Origin: Chryseobacterium gleum
GTDB lineage: Bacteria > Bacteroidota > Bacteroidia > Flavobacteriales > Weeksellaceae
Assembly: GCF_900636535.1 (NCBI RefSeq)
Contig: NZ_LR134289.1
Coordinates: 4,419,001-4,483,000 of the forward strand
Reading direction: 5' to 3'
DNA: 64,000 nucleotides
The notes under the pieces were generated by a model. It saw nothing but the letters and a program-made list of their open reading frames with translations. It had not been told where the DNA came from and did no database searches. A program made the translations under genes and the position numbers. Below are positions 1 through 7,122 of this stretch, piece by piece; position 1 is the stretch's first letter; the number at the start of each line of letters is the position of its first letter.

Positions 1-1043
1 CCATTGTTCCACCAATCATTGAACACGTTTGCCGAGAGGTTTTTATCCAATTGCGAACCGTTCCAAACGCTACGGCTTTCGTGGTCAATAAATGTCATAC
101 CGTAAATCCGTCCGCTGTCGTTCCTACGGACAACTGTATTGATGCCCTGCTCGGACAATTGCTTTTTAAAATCCGTTTCGTTGCTTGTCGTATGAATGGC
201 AAGTTCAACCATGTTTTTCAGAACAGACCTTGCAGTATTGGTTTTCATTTTCTCTTTGGACTGTTCAAGGTGTTTTTGAAGTTGTACAACGCCTGCATCT
301 TTTCCGAATAGCGATGCTTTGAACGGATTGCTAACCTTGTTTCCATTCTCGTCCAATGCTACATACACCAATCCGTTTACAGGTTGTCCGTTCCGTTCAC
401 CTTTGACTTCCTCCACTGTGATGTTGAAAAGAGAAAGTAACGCATTGTAGCTACCCATAGTTGAAAAGCTATAATACTTTGGCAGATGCCGTACTACCGA
501 AGCAATCTGACTTTTGATGTCGCCATTTTTATGATTTACAGGCTTGAAAACTTTATTGGCTTGTTTCTGCTCTTGTTCAGTAGCCTTTTGCAGATTATAC
601 TTCTGTTCCAAATCCCGACAGATTGCCATTGAACGTGGATGGTCGTAATCATCGGGGATTTTCTTTCCGTCAATACCTACGCAGGTTGAAACGATATGAA
701 TGTGCGTGCGATCAATGTCCGTATGTTTGAAAACTATGTACGGTTGGTTGCCATAGCCCATACGTTCCATATACTCCTGTGCCATTTCCATAAATTGTTC
801 ATCGTTGACCTTATCCGAAGGATCTGGGTTCAACGATATATGCCTTACTGTTTTTTCCGTTTTGATATTTACCGATAAATACGGCTCAAAGCATTTGTTA
901 AAATAGGCTACAGAATACTTGTTGTCAACTGTGTCAGGTATCTTGTTCAAGAGCAGAACCGCTCCGTTTTCTTTATCTACTTTCTGTTGATTGTACAAAA
1001 TCGCTCCATACATATTGCTTCCCTTTCCAATTTTTGCAATCAT
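1..1043 (-). CDS. mobB: MobB-type relaxase, partial (runs off left edge)
   Basis: The frame is open from an ATG at 1043 to the window edge, about 347 codons, so the C-terminus is missing. It begins MIAKIGKGSNMYGAILYNQQ, with an early Tyr that could be the nicking residue, and carries HTDIDRTHIHIV near residues 108-119, the His-rich metal-binding motif of MOBP-class relaxases of Bacteroidota elements. In this family the protein nicks oriT and leads the transferred strand, working with MobA and a VirD4-like MobC. It lies 4 bp after mobA, so the two are co-transcribed. MobC would be expected further left, outside the window. Confidence 0.85.
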   Translation of the reverse strand, partial: MIAKIGKGSNMYGAILYNQQKVDKENGAVLLLNKIPDTVDNKYSVAYFNKCFEPYLSVNIKTEKTVRHISLNPDPSDKVNDEQFMEMAQEYMERMGYGNQPYIVFKHTDIDRTHIHIVSTCVGIDGKKIPDDYDHPRSMAICRDLEQKYNLQKATEQEQKQANKVFKPVNHKNGDIKSQIASVVRHLPKYYSFSTMGSYNALLSLFNITVEEVKGERNGQPVNGLVYVALDENGNKVSNPFKASLFGKDAGVVQLQKHLEQSKEKMKTNTARSVLKNMVELAIHTTSNETDFKKQLSEQGINTVVRRNDSGRIYGMTFIDHESRSVWNGSQLDKNLSANVFNDWWNN

Positions 1044-1047
1044 AACT

Positions 1048-1482
1048 TTACTCTCTTTTCAGATGTTTTTCTTCAAATTCCTGTGTCAAACGGATAACCT
1101 CTTTAGTAACTTGTACCAATTCTATAGTTTCCTTTTCCAATTTAAAAAGATATGTTCCTGCTTTTTTCTCGGAAAAATTGCGATACAATACCTTCACAAT
1201 CTGATTGTAATTTGTTCCGATTGATCGGAACTGGCTAAAAAATCGGGTCAATTTTTCGTGATATTCGATAGCATCCATATCAATTTTAACGGTCTTTACC
1301 GTCTTCTGAAAGATGCAGGCTGTAATGAAATGTGCCTTTACGTTCATACCCGATTGGTCAAAGAGGGCAAGAAATTTGGCATTATCCTGTGCATTCAGGT
1401 TGATGGAATACCGATGTACCGCAGGGTCAATCTTTGGTTTTCTTCCTGATTTCTTAATCTGTTTTCTGTTTTTCTCTTCCAT
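1048..1482 (-). CDS. mobA: MobA, relaxosome accessory protein
   Basis: 144 residues from the ATG at 1482. A longer frame begins at 1575, but that extension covers the candidate oriT inverted repeat and reads as non-coding. The N-terminus is very basic (EEKNRKQIKKSGRKPKID), followed by a segment that resembles a ribbon-helix-helix DNA-binding region (HRYSINLNAQDNAKFLALF) and a helical C-terminal half (RSIGTNYNQIVKVL), the usual build of MobA/MobC-like mobilization proteins. It should bind near oriT and help the relaxase. It sits directly before mobB and beside the candidate oriT. The family is clear; the precise role is inferred from position. Confidence 0.75.
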   Translation of the reverse strand: MEEKNRKQIKKSGRKPKIDPAVHRYSINLNAQDNAKFLALFDQSGMNVKAHFITACIFQKTVKTVKIDMDAIEYHEKLTRFFSQFRSIGTNYNQIVKVLYRNFSEKKAGTYLFKLEKETIELVQVTKEVIRLTQEFEEKHLKRE

Positions 1483-1546
1483 AATAATCCATTTTAATAT
1501 TAAACAAACGAGCGACTTCGGAGCCGTTTCCAGCCCCCCTGCAAGG

Positions 1547-1601
1547 GCAAGTGCTCTTGAGGTACGGAAATTCATTTCGAGGACCTCAAGAGATAACTTG
1601 C
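1547..1601. repeat. Inverted repeat upstream of mobA, candidate oriT
   Basis: A 10-bp perfect inverted repeat (CTCTTGAGGT at 1554-1563, ACCTCAAGAG at 1583-1592) extends outward to GCAAGT at 1547 and ACTTGC at 1596-1601. A C-rich run (CAGCCCCCCTGCAAGGG) lies just beside it at 1531-1547. Position immediately upstream of mobA-mobB is where Bacteroidota mobilizable elements carry oriT. No nic site can be assigned from sequence alone. Confidence 0.5.
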
Positions 1602-1621
1602 TCTGAACAGGAGTTCAGAAA

Positions 1622-1642
1622 AATCCGTTTTGCAAACGGATT
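1622..1642. repeat. 9-bp perfect inverted repeat
   Basis: AATCCGTTT and AAACGGATT flank a 3-nt loop, 30 bp beyond the candidate oriT repeat. It could be a second relaxosome-binding element or a hairpin. No T-run follows on either strand, so it is not an intrinsic terminator. Confidence 0.45.
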
Positions 1643-1740
1643 GGAGTTAGCCGAAAAAAGCAGTCGCTTCCATTACAAAGTTCCATAAGACTATTTGAAT
1701 AACAACAACTTACAATCACGCCAAACAAAGCCAATAAACG

Positions 1741-1754
1741 CCAAATACTACCAC
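1741..1754 (+). repeat. Element motif CCAAATRCTRCCWC, copy 1
   Basis: CCAAATACTACCAC, the first of three copies of a 14-bp motif in the element. This copy shares a longer context with copy 3 (ACG before it and ATTGGAAT after it). The 1576-2030 gap otherwise holds the inverted repeats and a 12-bp direct repeat AAACAGCTAATT at 1905-1916 and 1993-2004; I see no gene there. Confidence 0.45.
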
Positions 1755-2030
1755 CTTTATGGGGATTGGAATTGCTTTTATTTCCTTTGTAACTGGTTAT
1801 CTGGCTGATTGGTTATAACCTTAACTATGTAGCCAATCGGCATAAAGCCCGACAGCAAATCTGCGTGATTGAATGAAAACGAATTATACACTTTTCAGTT
1901 AACGAAACAGCTAATTAAGGGTATGCAGGTGCATAGGTAGATAGGTTGTTACATAGGTGCAATCGTACATACAACTGACTGCTTAGCTAGTCAAACAGCT
2001 AATTGGATATAATATTAAAATTTAGAGATA

Positions 2031-2531
2031 ATGATACACGAAGAAAACAAAAATCAGCAACCTGAAAAAGAGGATTTTTCTATTGAAAATTTCCTAACTG
2101 ATGAAAAGAAACAACCTTTGATGAAACAACAAGGAATAACACATCGGGAAGACTTTGCCAAACCTGATGTGGATGAGGAAGCTATTATGCGTGTAATGGC
2201 AGGAAAAGAACCCGAGGAAATAGCAATAGAAACGGAACAAACTAAACCGTCAGCGAACAGTACGAAAAAAAGTACCTCCAAGCCTAAGAAGCTGACCAAA
2301 CAGGACTACTGCGGACAGTTCTTTAAAATTCCGAACAGTACTGCAAGCAAAGGCAAATCGGTGTATGTACGGCAGGAACACCACGATAGATTTAATAGGC
2401 TTACAAGTATTATGGGTATCGACAAGTTGACGATTTATGCGTATCTGGATAACATTATCGAATACCACTTTCAGGAGTTCGGAGAGCTGATTAAGGAAAT
2501 TTATAACGATAAGCACAAGCCGTTGTTTTGA
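2031..2531 (+). CDS. DUF3408 conjugation-element protein (TraB-like)
   Basis: 166 residues. The first two thirds are acidic and low complexity (EEIAIETEQTKPSANSTKKS). The C-terminal 70 residues carry the conserved DUF3408 region: YCGQFFKIP, then VYVRQEHHDRFNRL and YLDNIIEYHFQEFGELI. These proteins are found in transfer regions of Bacteroidota conjugative elements, normally next to a ParA gene. The exact function is not established. Here no ParA gene precedes it and no traC-traQ block follows, so this element is either mobilizable only or has lost transfer genes. It is divergent from mobA. Confidence 0.8.
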   Translation: MIHEENKNQQPEKEDFSIENFLTDEKKQPLMKQQGITHREDFAKPDVDEEAIMRVMAGKEPEEIAIETEQTKPSANSTKKSTSKPKKLTKQDYCGQFFKIPNSTASKGKSVYVRQEHHDRFNRLTSIMGIDKLTIYAYLDNIIEYHFQEFGELIKEIYNDKHKPLF

Positions 2532-2665
2532 TAACTGTCCTTTGGTAAGGATGCGTAACTCCTTTTAAAATTGTTTCCAAAACAAAAAAACAGAAAAAAA
2601 AGAAAGCCATTTTATCAAGGCGGACAAGCGGAAAACCAAAAGGAAACGGAATAAGTCCCGAAGGG

Positions 2666-2717
2666 TGGCAGGGCAATCACACAACAACTGGGCGAAGCCA
2701 CCATATTTGCCCTGCCA
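2666..2717. repeat. 11-bp inverted repeat in the 2532-3035 gap
   Basis: TGGCAGGGCAA at 2666-2676 and TTGCCCTGCCA at 2707-2717 are perfectly complementary with a 30-nt loop. The surrounding 2532-3035 stretch has short open frames on both strands, but none has protein-like composition or a start context, so I call no gene in it. Confidence 0.45.
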
Positions 2718-2961
2718 TTATGCCGTAAGCTTTTGGTTGGGTGGTGCGGTGGCTGTCCGCCTTATCTTTGCTATCTTTTGTTCTTTTTTTAATCCATTCC
2801 AATCAAAGAAAGGATACAAAAAACACGTATGGGATAAATATTGGGTGTTTTTTGGATGCTTTCTCTTATCCGTACAAAACTTTTTAAATGTGAAGGGGCT
2901 TTGCGAGGAAAATTTAAAGTGTTTTGAGGATTGCTTTCCATTTATATTGTGCCAACACAAG

Positions 2962-2975
2962 CCAAATACTGCCAC
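2962..2975 (+). repeat. Element motif CCAAATRCTRCCWC, copy 2
   Basis: CCAAATACTGCCAC begins 74 bp before the ATG at 3036. Copy 3 stands at nearly the same distance (78 bp) from its downstream start codon, which suggests a role in transcription or in the 5' untranslated region. Confidence 0.45.
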
Positions 2976-3035
2976 GTAATGTCAAATTAAAATAATACAT
3001 TCCTTGTGTTCTAAATTAGGGGAAATTTTGAACCT

Positions 3036-3418
3036 ATGGCACAAAAAACAATTACCGAAAAAGAGCGTAAAGAAAACGAGCTATCCGAGAAGAAGAAGAA
3101 CACTCCTTTTATGCAGGTCGATAAGCATAGCGACCCGATTTCCAATTTCATTACTAACTTTAAACGTCAATTCAAAGATACAAAGGGCTTAGGTCTGGGC
3201 AAGCTGTTCGGTGGCAAGCTTGTTGAACAACAAAAACAAACTACCGAACCTGAAAGCATAATAGGTGCAACAAAAACGGTTATACTTTCGGATTTCAAAA
3301 ACGATGAAAAAGTCAGATTGTACAGAAAAACAATAAGCCTGCCTTGAAGGTAGACAACGCAATCAAACCACAACAAGCTCTCCAGAAGAAAAACAATAAG
3401 CCAAAGTTGGGATTATAG
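3036..3418 (+). pseudogene. Small element protein with probable frameshift
   Basis: The reading frame from 3036 gives 103 residues: a Lys/Glu-rich N-terminus, then FMQVDKHSDPISNFITNFKR, then a stop after VRLYRKTISLP. Near 3306-3311, in an AAAAA run, the next frame continues smoothly as KSQIVQKNNKPALKVDNAIK and ends KPKLGL at a TAG at 3416-3418. Adding one A restores a single frame. That basic Lys/Asn/Pro-rich tail resembles the ends of DUF3945/DUF4099-type element proteins, but I cannot name the family. It could be a real mutation or a sequencing error. Confidence 0.5.
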
Positions 3419-3440
3419 CCGAGTATTTTACATCTGAACG

Positions 3441-3454
3441 CCAAATGCTACCTC
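3441..3454 (+). repeat. Element motif CCAAATRCTRCCWC, copy 3
   Basis: CCAAATGCTACCTC stands 78 bp before the start codon at 3519. Together with copies at 1741 and 2962 it marks upstream regions of the rightward genes of this element. It may be a shared promoter or regulatory element. Confidence 0.45.
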
Positions 3455-3518
3455 TGACGGCAACATTGGAATGACCTATGTAAATAGCTTTTATTTTCGG
3501 GGTTTAAATGATGCAGAT

Positions 3519-3815
3519 ATGGAAATAACAGTTTTAGACATTCAGATTTTAAAAGCATTGCATAGGGAAGTTAAGGAAGTTTCCAATTTGATAGCAGAAA
3601 TGACAGCACCCTACAAAGCATTGCAACAGGCAACGAAATGGCTCGACCAACAGGAAGCCTGCCAACTGCTGAACATTAGCAAACGAACGTTACAAACGTA
3701 TAGGGCAAAGGGTATTCTTGGAGCAACGCAAATCAATCGGAAAACATATTTCAGATTGTCCGAAGTGCAGTTACTAATGCAGGGAGAGCGACCATTAAAA
3801 AAGCAAAAGAAATGA
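3519..3815 (+). CDS. Helix-turn-helix protein, MerR/excisionase-like
   Basis: 98 residues from the ATG at 3519 (MEITVLDIQILKAL), which is more typical of the family than the upstream ATG at 3471. A helical N-terminus of about 35 residues is followed by WLDQQEACQLLNISKRTLQT and YRAKGILGATQINRKTYFR, the winged helix of the HTH_17/MerR-like type, and a basic tail. Such pairs sit beside integrases in Bacteroidota elements and act in excision or regulation. The gene overlaps the next one by 4 bp and is paralogous to it. Confidence 0.75.
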   Translation: MEITVLDIQILKALHREVKEVSNLIAEMTAPYKALQQATKWLDQQEACQLLNISKRTLQTYRAKGILGATQINRKTYFRLSEVQLLMQGERPLKKQKK

Positions 3816-4093
3816 AACAGATTGGAAATTCAGACGAGGATATGCTTGCCTTGCTCGAAGCTGTGGTAGGCATCAAAAATGAACTGCTGTATATCAGGGA
3901 ATATTTCCACCCACTTTTAAAAGGGGAAATCTATCTGTCAGGCGAACAGGTTTGCAAGATGTTGCATATCAGCAAACGGACGTTGCAACAGTACAGAGAT
4001 GACGGACTGATACCCTTTATCAAGCTCGAACGGAAAATCCTTTTCCGAGAAAGCGATATTATCAAGGTGTTGGAAAATAACTATCAGCGTTAG
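3812..4093 (+). CDS. Helix-turn-helix protein, second copy
   Basis: 93 residues. It has the same layout as the preceding protein: a helical N-terminus (MLALLEAVVGIKNELLYI), then YLSGEQVCKMLHISKRTLQQ and YRDDGLIPFIKLERKILFR. The HTH core ISKRTLQ is shared with its neighbour, so the two arose by duplication, and they are translationally coupled through an ATGA-type overlap. In CTnDOT-like elements two small proteins of this kind assist the integrase or control excision. This role is inferred. Confidence 0.75.
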   Translation: MKQIGNSDEDMLALLEAVVGIKNELLYIREYFHPLLKGEIYLSGEQVCKMLHISKRTLQQYRDDGLIPFIKLERKILFRESDIIKVLENNYQR

Positions 4094-4136
4094 CTGATTG
4101 TGTGAAACTGTAACCGTATCGGTCAATCGAAGAAAC

Positions 4137-4161
4137 AGCCCACTGTCTAAAGCAGTGGGCT
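4137..4161 (+). terminator. Hairpin after the helix-turn-helix pair
   Basis: AGCCCACTG and CAGTGGGCT pair over a 7-nt loop and are followed by TTTGG. It ends the rightward transcript and separates it from the convergent gene whose stop is at 4171. The T-run is short. Confidence 0.6.
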
Positions 4162-4170
4162 TTGGTATTA

Positions 4171-4740
4171 TTACATTTCTATCATTCCATTATTTAATAT
4201 ACTACCAAAATAGCAAGTCAAATTTGATGAAATTTTTTCAAAGACATTAGGAATATAGTCTGATATATTTTCAACAGTCAATTCCTTTTCGATAGGATAA
4301 TTATGATATGTATTAAGGTAGTTTTTTATATCATATTTCTCCGTATCATTGAGTTTTTCAAAGGGGTTTTGAGCCGTGTAGTTGTGGAAATCTGACAAAT
4401 GAATGGAAGCACAACCAAATTTATATACATATTGAATATACCCATAAAATTCATTTGCCTTCCCAACCATATCTTTATCTGTTATTTGTTTCCATTTGTT
4501 ATTTGACGTTAAAACGGTCCATTTCTCTCCTGACAAAGTCTGGTTCATCATTCTTTCTCGTTCATCGAAATCGGATATTCTACCTAAATACATTACTCTG
4601 ATAAAAGAGTCCAACTCTTGTCTTAATATAGAAACGCAGTTGCCAAATAATCCTTGTGAAAATAAAAGTGTCAATGCTTTTTTATTTTCTTCACTTCTAT
4701 TCTGAATTAGTGAAATATATTTTTGTCTTATATCCGCCAT
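4171..4740 (-). CDS. Unknown mainly helical cargo protein
   Basis: 189 residues from the ATG at 4740 (MADIRQKYISL); an in-frame start 4 codons earlier is also possible. I do not recognise a family. It looks almost entirely alpha-helical, with SILRQELDSFIRVMYL followed much later by FGCASIHLSDFHNY. This spacing of an Arg-containing helix and a later His recalls HEPN/DUF5677-like proteins, but no clear RxxxxH motif is present. It lies between the excisionase-like pair and the integrase, a usual cargo position in such elements. Any defence role is speculation. Confidence 0.6.
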   Translation of the reverse strand: MADIRQKYISLIQNRSEENKKALTLLFSQGLFGNCVSILRQELDSFIRVMYLGRISDFDERERMMNQTLSGEKWTVLTSNNKWKQITDKDMVGKANEFYGYIQYVYKFGCASIHLSDFHNYTAQNPFEKLNDTEKYDIKNYLNTYHNYPIEKELTVENISDYIPNVFEKISSNLTCYFGSILNNGMIEM

Positions 4741-4824
4741 TATTTGAAGCATTTTTTCTAATAGCTAAAGTACAAAAAAAGCCAATGCTTATATCATTGA
4801 CTTTCCTTGGTTACTTTATAGATT

Positions 4825-6075
4825 TCAGAGTTGCGAAACAAAAGAGCGTTCCATACCTTTAAATTTATGCGATACTTTTTGCATATCCTTACCAACTTTC
4901 TCGTTGAGTATCTTGGCGTAAATTTGTGTGGTAGCAATATTTTTATGCCCTAACATTTTGCTCAAACTCTCGAGCGGAACGCCCTCGCTCAAAAACAGCG
5001 TGGCAAACGTATGGCGTGCTAAATGAAAGGTTACTTTCTTTTCTTTCAGGCATTCAATCTGTTGTGATATTCTCTTTAGGCTATCATTACAGACTGTATT
5101 TGATGGAACAGGAAATACCTTTCCATCCTTTGAAAATCCTGCATATTTTTCGATAATCATTTTGGGAATATCCAACAGCATAACATTTGACGATGTGGCT
5201 GTTTTTTTTCTACGTATGATAATCCACTGGTTACTGTCAAAGAAATCCTGAATATTGCTGTTTCTAAGCCCTTTCATATCTGAATAGGAAAGACCAGTAA
5301 AGCAACTGAAAACAAACAGGTCTTTAACCAATTCGTCTTTCTTTTTCTCGCAGTTGAACGTTACAAGCTGTTCTAACTCGTTCCGCAACAGATAACCTCT
5401 GTCTTTGTCCTTTTTGGTGTTCTTATACTCGCTGAACGGATTAAAAGCAAGATGCTTTCTGCTCATTGCCAATCGGCAAAGTGTGGTAAAGCCAATCATA
5501 TACAGCCAAATCGTGTTATGTGTCAAGCTTTGGTCATCACGTAGGTAGTAATCAAAGTCCTGTACAAATTCAGGAGTAAGGTCGTTAAAAGACACATCGG
5601 AGTAACCGTATTTTGTAAGTACAAAATTGCGAAGATGTCTTAATAGTGTTTTATACTTACTTCGTGTTCCATTTACCCGAAGCCCGCTATTGACCTTTTT
5701 CTCATAGTCGGAAAGAAACTGTTCATAGAACTTGAAAAAGGTCATTTCTCCGCTTTCCATACCGAGGAAGGCATTTTTAAGTTTAGTACTGTTTACAGCC
5801 CCCTCGTTCTTCAGAATTTTGGAATAGCATTCCTCAATGCCCAAACGAATTTTATCAAGCTTGCCGTTCACATCTTGGGCTTCTCGGCTTTTACCTAAAA
5901 CCCTGCCGTACTTCAAATCCCAATTTGATGCAGAAATATCCAGCTTGGTACTGAATGCAGACTGATTACCGTTTATGGTAATTCTGCACATAACCGTAAC
6001 TTTCCCGTTCTTCTTCGGGGCATTCTTTTTAAGGTAGAAAAGAACCTTAAACGTTGATTTTTTTGTCGTTTCCAT
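4825..6075 (-). CDS. Tyrosine integrase, IntDOT-like
   Basis: 416 residues from the ATG at 6075; a GTG two codons upstream is the alternative. An N-terminal arm-binding region and a SAM-like core-binding domain (about 110-215) precede the catalytic domain. Catalytic residues visible, numbered from this start: Lys in RRKKTA near 290, HLARH with His351 and Arg354, LGH with His377, and Tyr386 in QIYAK. The first catalytic Arg of the family is replaced by Ser263 (FTGLSYSD), a substitution known from IntDOT of CTnDOT. The gene lies 300 bp from the tRNA 3' half at 6373-6417, its likely attachment site. Confidence 0.92.
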   Translation of the reverse strand: METTKKSTFKVLFYLKKNAPKKNGKVTVMCRITINGNQSAFSTKLDISASNWDLKYGRVLGKSREAQDVNGKLDKIRLGIEECYSKILKNEGAVNSTKLKNAFLGMESGEMTFFKFYEQFLSDYEKKVNSGLRVNGTRSKYKTLLRHLRNFVLTKYGYSDVSFNDLTPEFVQDFDYYLRDDQSLTHNTIWLYMIGFTTLCRLAMSRKHLAFNPFSEYKNTKKDKDRGYLLRNELEQLVTFNCEKKKDELVKDLFVFSCFTGLSYSDMKGLRNSNIQDFFDSNQWIIIRRKKTATSSNVMLLDIPKMIIEKYAGFSKDGKVFPVPSNTVCNDSLKRISQQIECLKEKKVTFHLARHTFATLFLSEGVPLESLSKMLGHKNIATTQIYAKILNEKVGKDMQKVSHKFKGMERSFVSQL

Positions 6076-6260
6076 ACTCACAATTCTTAATGATAAAATT
6101 AAACCTATGTGAGCTACGGAACAATATGAAAAAATATGCAGAAAGCTGAAATACAGTGTTTTATATCGATTGTTTCGAATATTTAAAAGTAACGTTTTAG
6201 TAACCTTACTTTTGCCTAACCTCGCTTTTTTCTGCTTTTTACATCATTACCAAAAAATCA

Positions 6261-6295
6261 AAAACGATTGTAAAGCCTTTATTTACAATCGTTTT
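6261..6295. repeat. 14-bp perfect inverted repeat between integrase and attachment site
   Basis: AAAACGATTGTAAA at 6261-6274 and TTTACAATCGTTTT at 6282-6295 are perfect complements. No rightward gene ends here, so it is unlikely to be an ordinary terminator; it may be an integrase or host-factor site, or a terminator that shields the element from outside transcription. Just left of it, at 6188-6203, AGTAAC occurs twice within 16 bp, possible arm-type sites. Confidence 0.5.
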
Positions 6296-6372
6296 ACCTG
6301 TTATTAATCTTTGATGTATTTTTACTGAAAATTTATTTTAAAAACAAACAAGTGCCGTAGAAAAATGTTACT

Positions 6373-6417
6373 TCGCTCATTACGACGGGGTCACGGGTTC
6401 GAATCCCGTCTCTTCCA
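6373..6417 (+). tRNA. tRNA 3' half at element junction (attachment site)
   Basis: From TCGCTCATTACGA, which can be read as part of an anticodon stem-loop with CAT in the loop, through a full T arm (ACGGG, TTCGAAT, CCCGT at 6393-6409) to the acceptor strand CTCTTCC and discriminator A at 6417. No matching 5' half precedes it: the sequence before 6373 is AT-rich element DNA. This is the pattern left when an element integrates in a tRNA gene: one end carries the displaced 3' half. The intact tRNA would lie at the other end, left of the window. The amino-acid identity is uncertain. Confidence 0.75.
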
Positions 6418-6441
6418 CAGCAAAAAAACACAGTCTATATA

Positions 6442-6475
6442 GGAAGAGTAGCTCAGCTGGTTAGAGCACGACTGC
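6442..6475 (+). pseudogene. tRNA 5' half, interrupted in the anticodon arm
   Basis: GGAAGAG at 6442-6448 would pair exactly with CTCTTCC of the tRNA half 25 bp to the left. TA and a full D arm follow (GCTC, loop, GAGC at 6451-6467), then CGACTGC, after which the sequence turns to CATTTTTTGC with no anticodon 3' strand or T arm. It therefore looks like a second tandem copy of the same tRNA gene, cut in the anticodon region by another event. It cannot fold as a complete tRNA. Confidence 0.7.
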
Positions 6476-6501
6476 ATTTTTTGCTTATTGCCTTGTTTTC
6501 A

Positions 6502-6619
6502 TCATATAAGAAGCCGGAAGTGGAACGTTGAAAGATCTTTGTATCATAATTTTCTATTAAGTCGGAGGAATCTCAGACTTGCCATTTTTCTTCTTTCCAC
6601 TTCCAGCTTCTTTATATGA
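6502..6619. mobile_element. Small inverted-repeat unit (MITE/REP-like)
   Basis: TCATATAAGAAGCCGGAAG with TGGAA (6502-6525) is matched in reverse complement by TTCCACTTCCAGCTTC with TTTATATGA (6595-6619), with one mismatch and one extra base. The 118-bp unit has no ORF. It lies just after the tRNA 5' half, so it may be what interrupted that gene or may have entered later. GGAAGTGGAA-type repeats are common between genes in Chryseobacterium. Confidence 0.5.
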
Positions 6620-6672
6620 CCCGTTTGAAGTGTCGTCAGGAAAAAATTCATCGTAACACAATCATGGGAGGA

Positions 6673-6725
6673 ATAGCGAAGCCGGTAATTCCGGCAAGGC
6701 TATCCGGTTCGACTCCGGCATACGT
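6673..6725 (+). other. tRNA-like hairpin of unknown origin
   Basis: ATAGC-GAA-GCCGG-TAATT-CCGGC-AAG-GCTAT (6673-6703) forms a long hairpin with a symmetric internal loop. It is followed by CCGGTTCGACTCCGG, which looks like a T arm containing TTCGA, and then CATACGTACA. I could not fit a 7-bp acceptor stem, so it is not a normal tRNA. It may be a decayed tRNA end from an older integration, or a structured RNA or DNA site. Confidence 0.4.
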
Positions 6726-6772
6726 ACAGCCCGTTTTTTCCTTACTATTACCTTTAAAAAATTGCCGGTAAA

Positions 6773-7111
6773 TTATTTACCGGCATTTTTCATTGTGTCT
6801 TCAAGCTCTTCTTCAAACATGACTTTCCATTTTGAAAGCGTTGTTCTGCTTATTTTATATTTTCTCGACATATAGCTTGTGGAATGCCCGTGCTTTTTCT
6901 GGTACTGAAGCAGTTTTAGCATAGTCTGTCTGTCATAGGTTTTGAGTTTTTGATTTTCCCTGGACTGCTTGAACAGTTTTTCATTAAACTTAAGGACATC
7001 CTCACTCGTGTTAAGCTTTTCAAGAAGTTCCTTGATTTTTGGATCTTTCAGCTTTTCAGGATATTCCATCTTCAGCATATCCTGATAAATTCTTTTGTAA
7101 TTTGGGCGCAT
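6773..7111 (-). CDS. Small helix-turn-helix protein, transposase-orfA style
   Basis: 112 residues. The helical N-terminus MRPNYKRIYQDMLKMEYPEK is followed by TYDRQTMLKLLQYQKKHGHS and YMSRKYKISRTTLSKWK, a homeodomain-like helix-turn-helix of the type at the N-terminus of IS3-family OrfA and related DNA-binding proteins. No DDE catalytic partner lies nearby, so it cannot transpose alone. It lies 11 bp after the next gene on the same strand and forms a pair with it. Similar pairs are, to my knowledge, frequent in Chryseobacterium genomes, and their role is unknown. Confidence 0.6.
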   Translation of the reverse strand: MRPNYKRIYQDMLKMEYPEKLKDPKIKELLEKLNTSEDVLKFNEKLFKQSRENQKLKTYDRQTMLKLLQYQKKHGHSTSYMSRKYKISRTTLSKWKVMFEEELEDTMKNAGK

Positions 7112-7122
7112 GTCTTATCTGT

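Noticed and set aside
2665..2979. Open frames of about 100 codons in the gap after the DUF3408 gene
   Set aside because: They overlap a perfect inverted repeat and a repeated motif, have aromatic- and Cys-rich random-looking composition, and similar frames occur on both strands.
6373..6475. A complete tRNA gene across the two halves
   Set aside because: The 3' half comes before the 5' half, so the two cannot fold as one tRNA in linear order; a permuted tRNA is possible in principle but a tandem array cut by integration explains it more simply.
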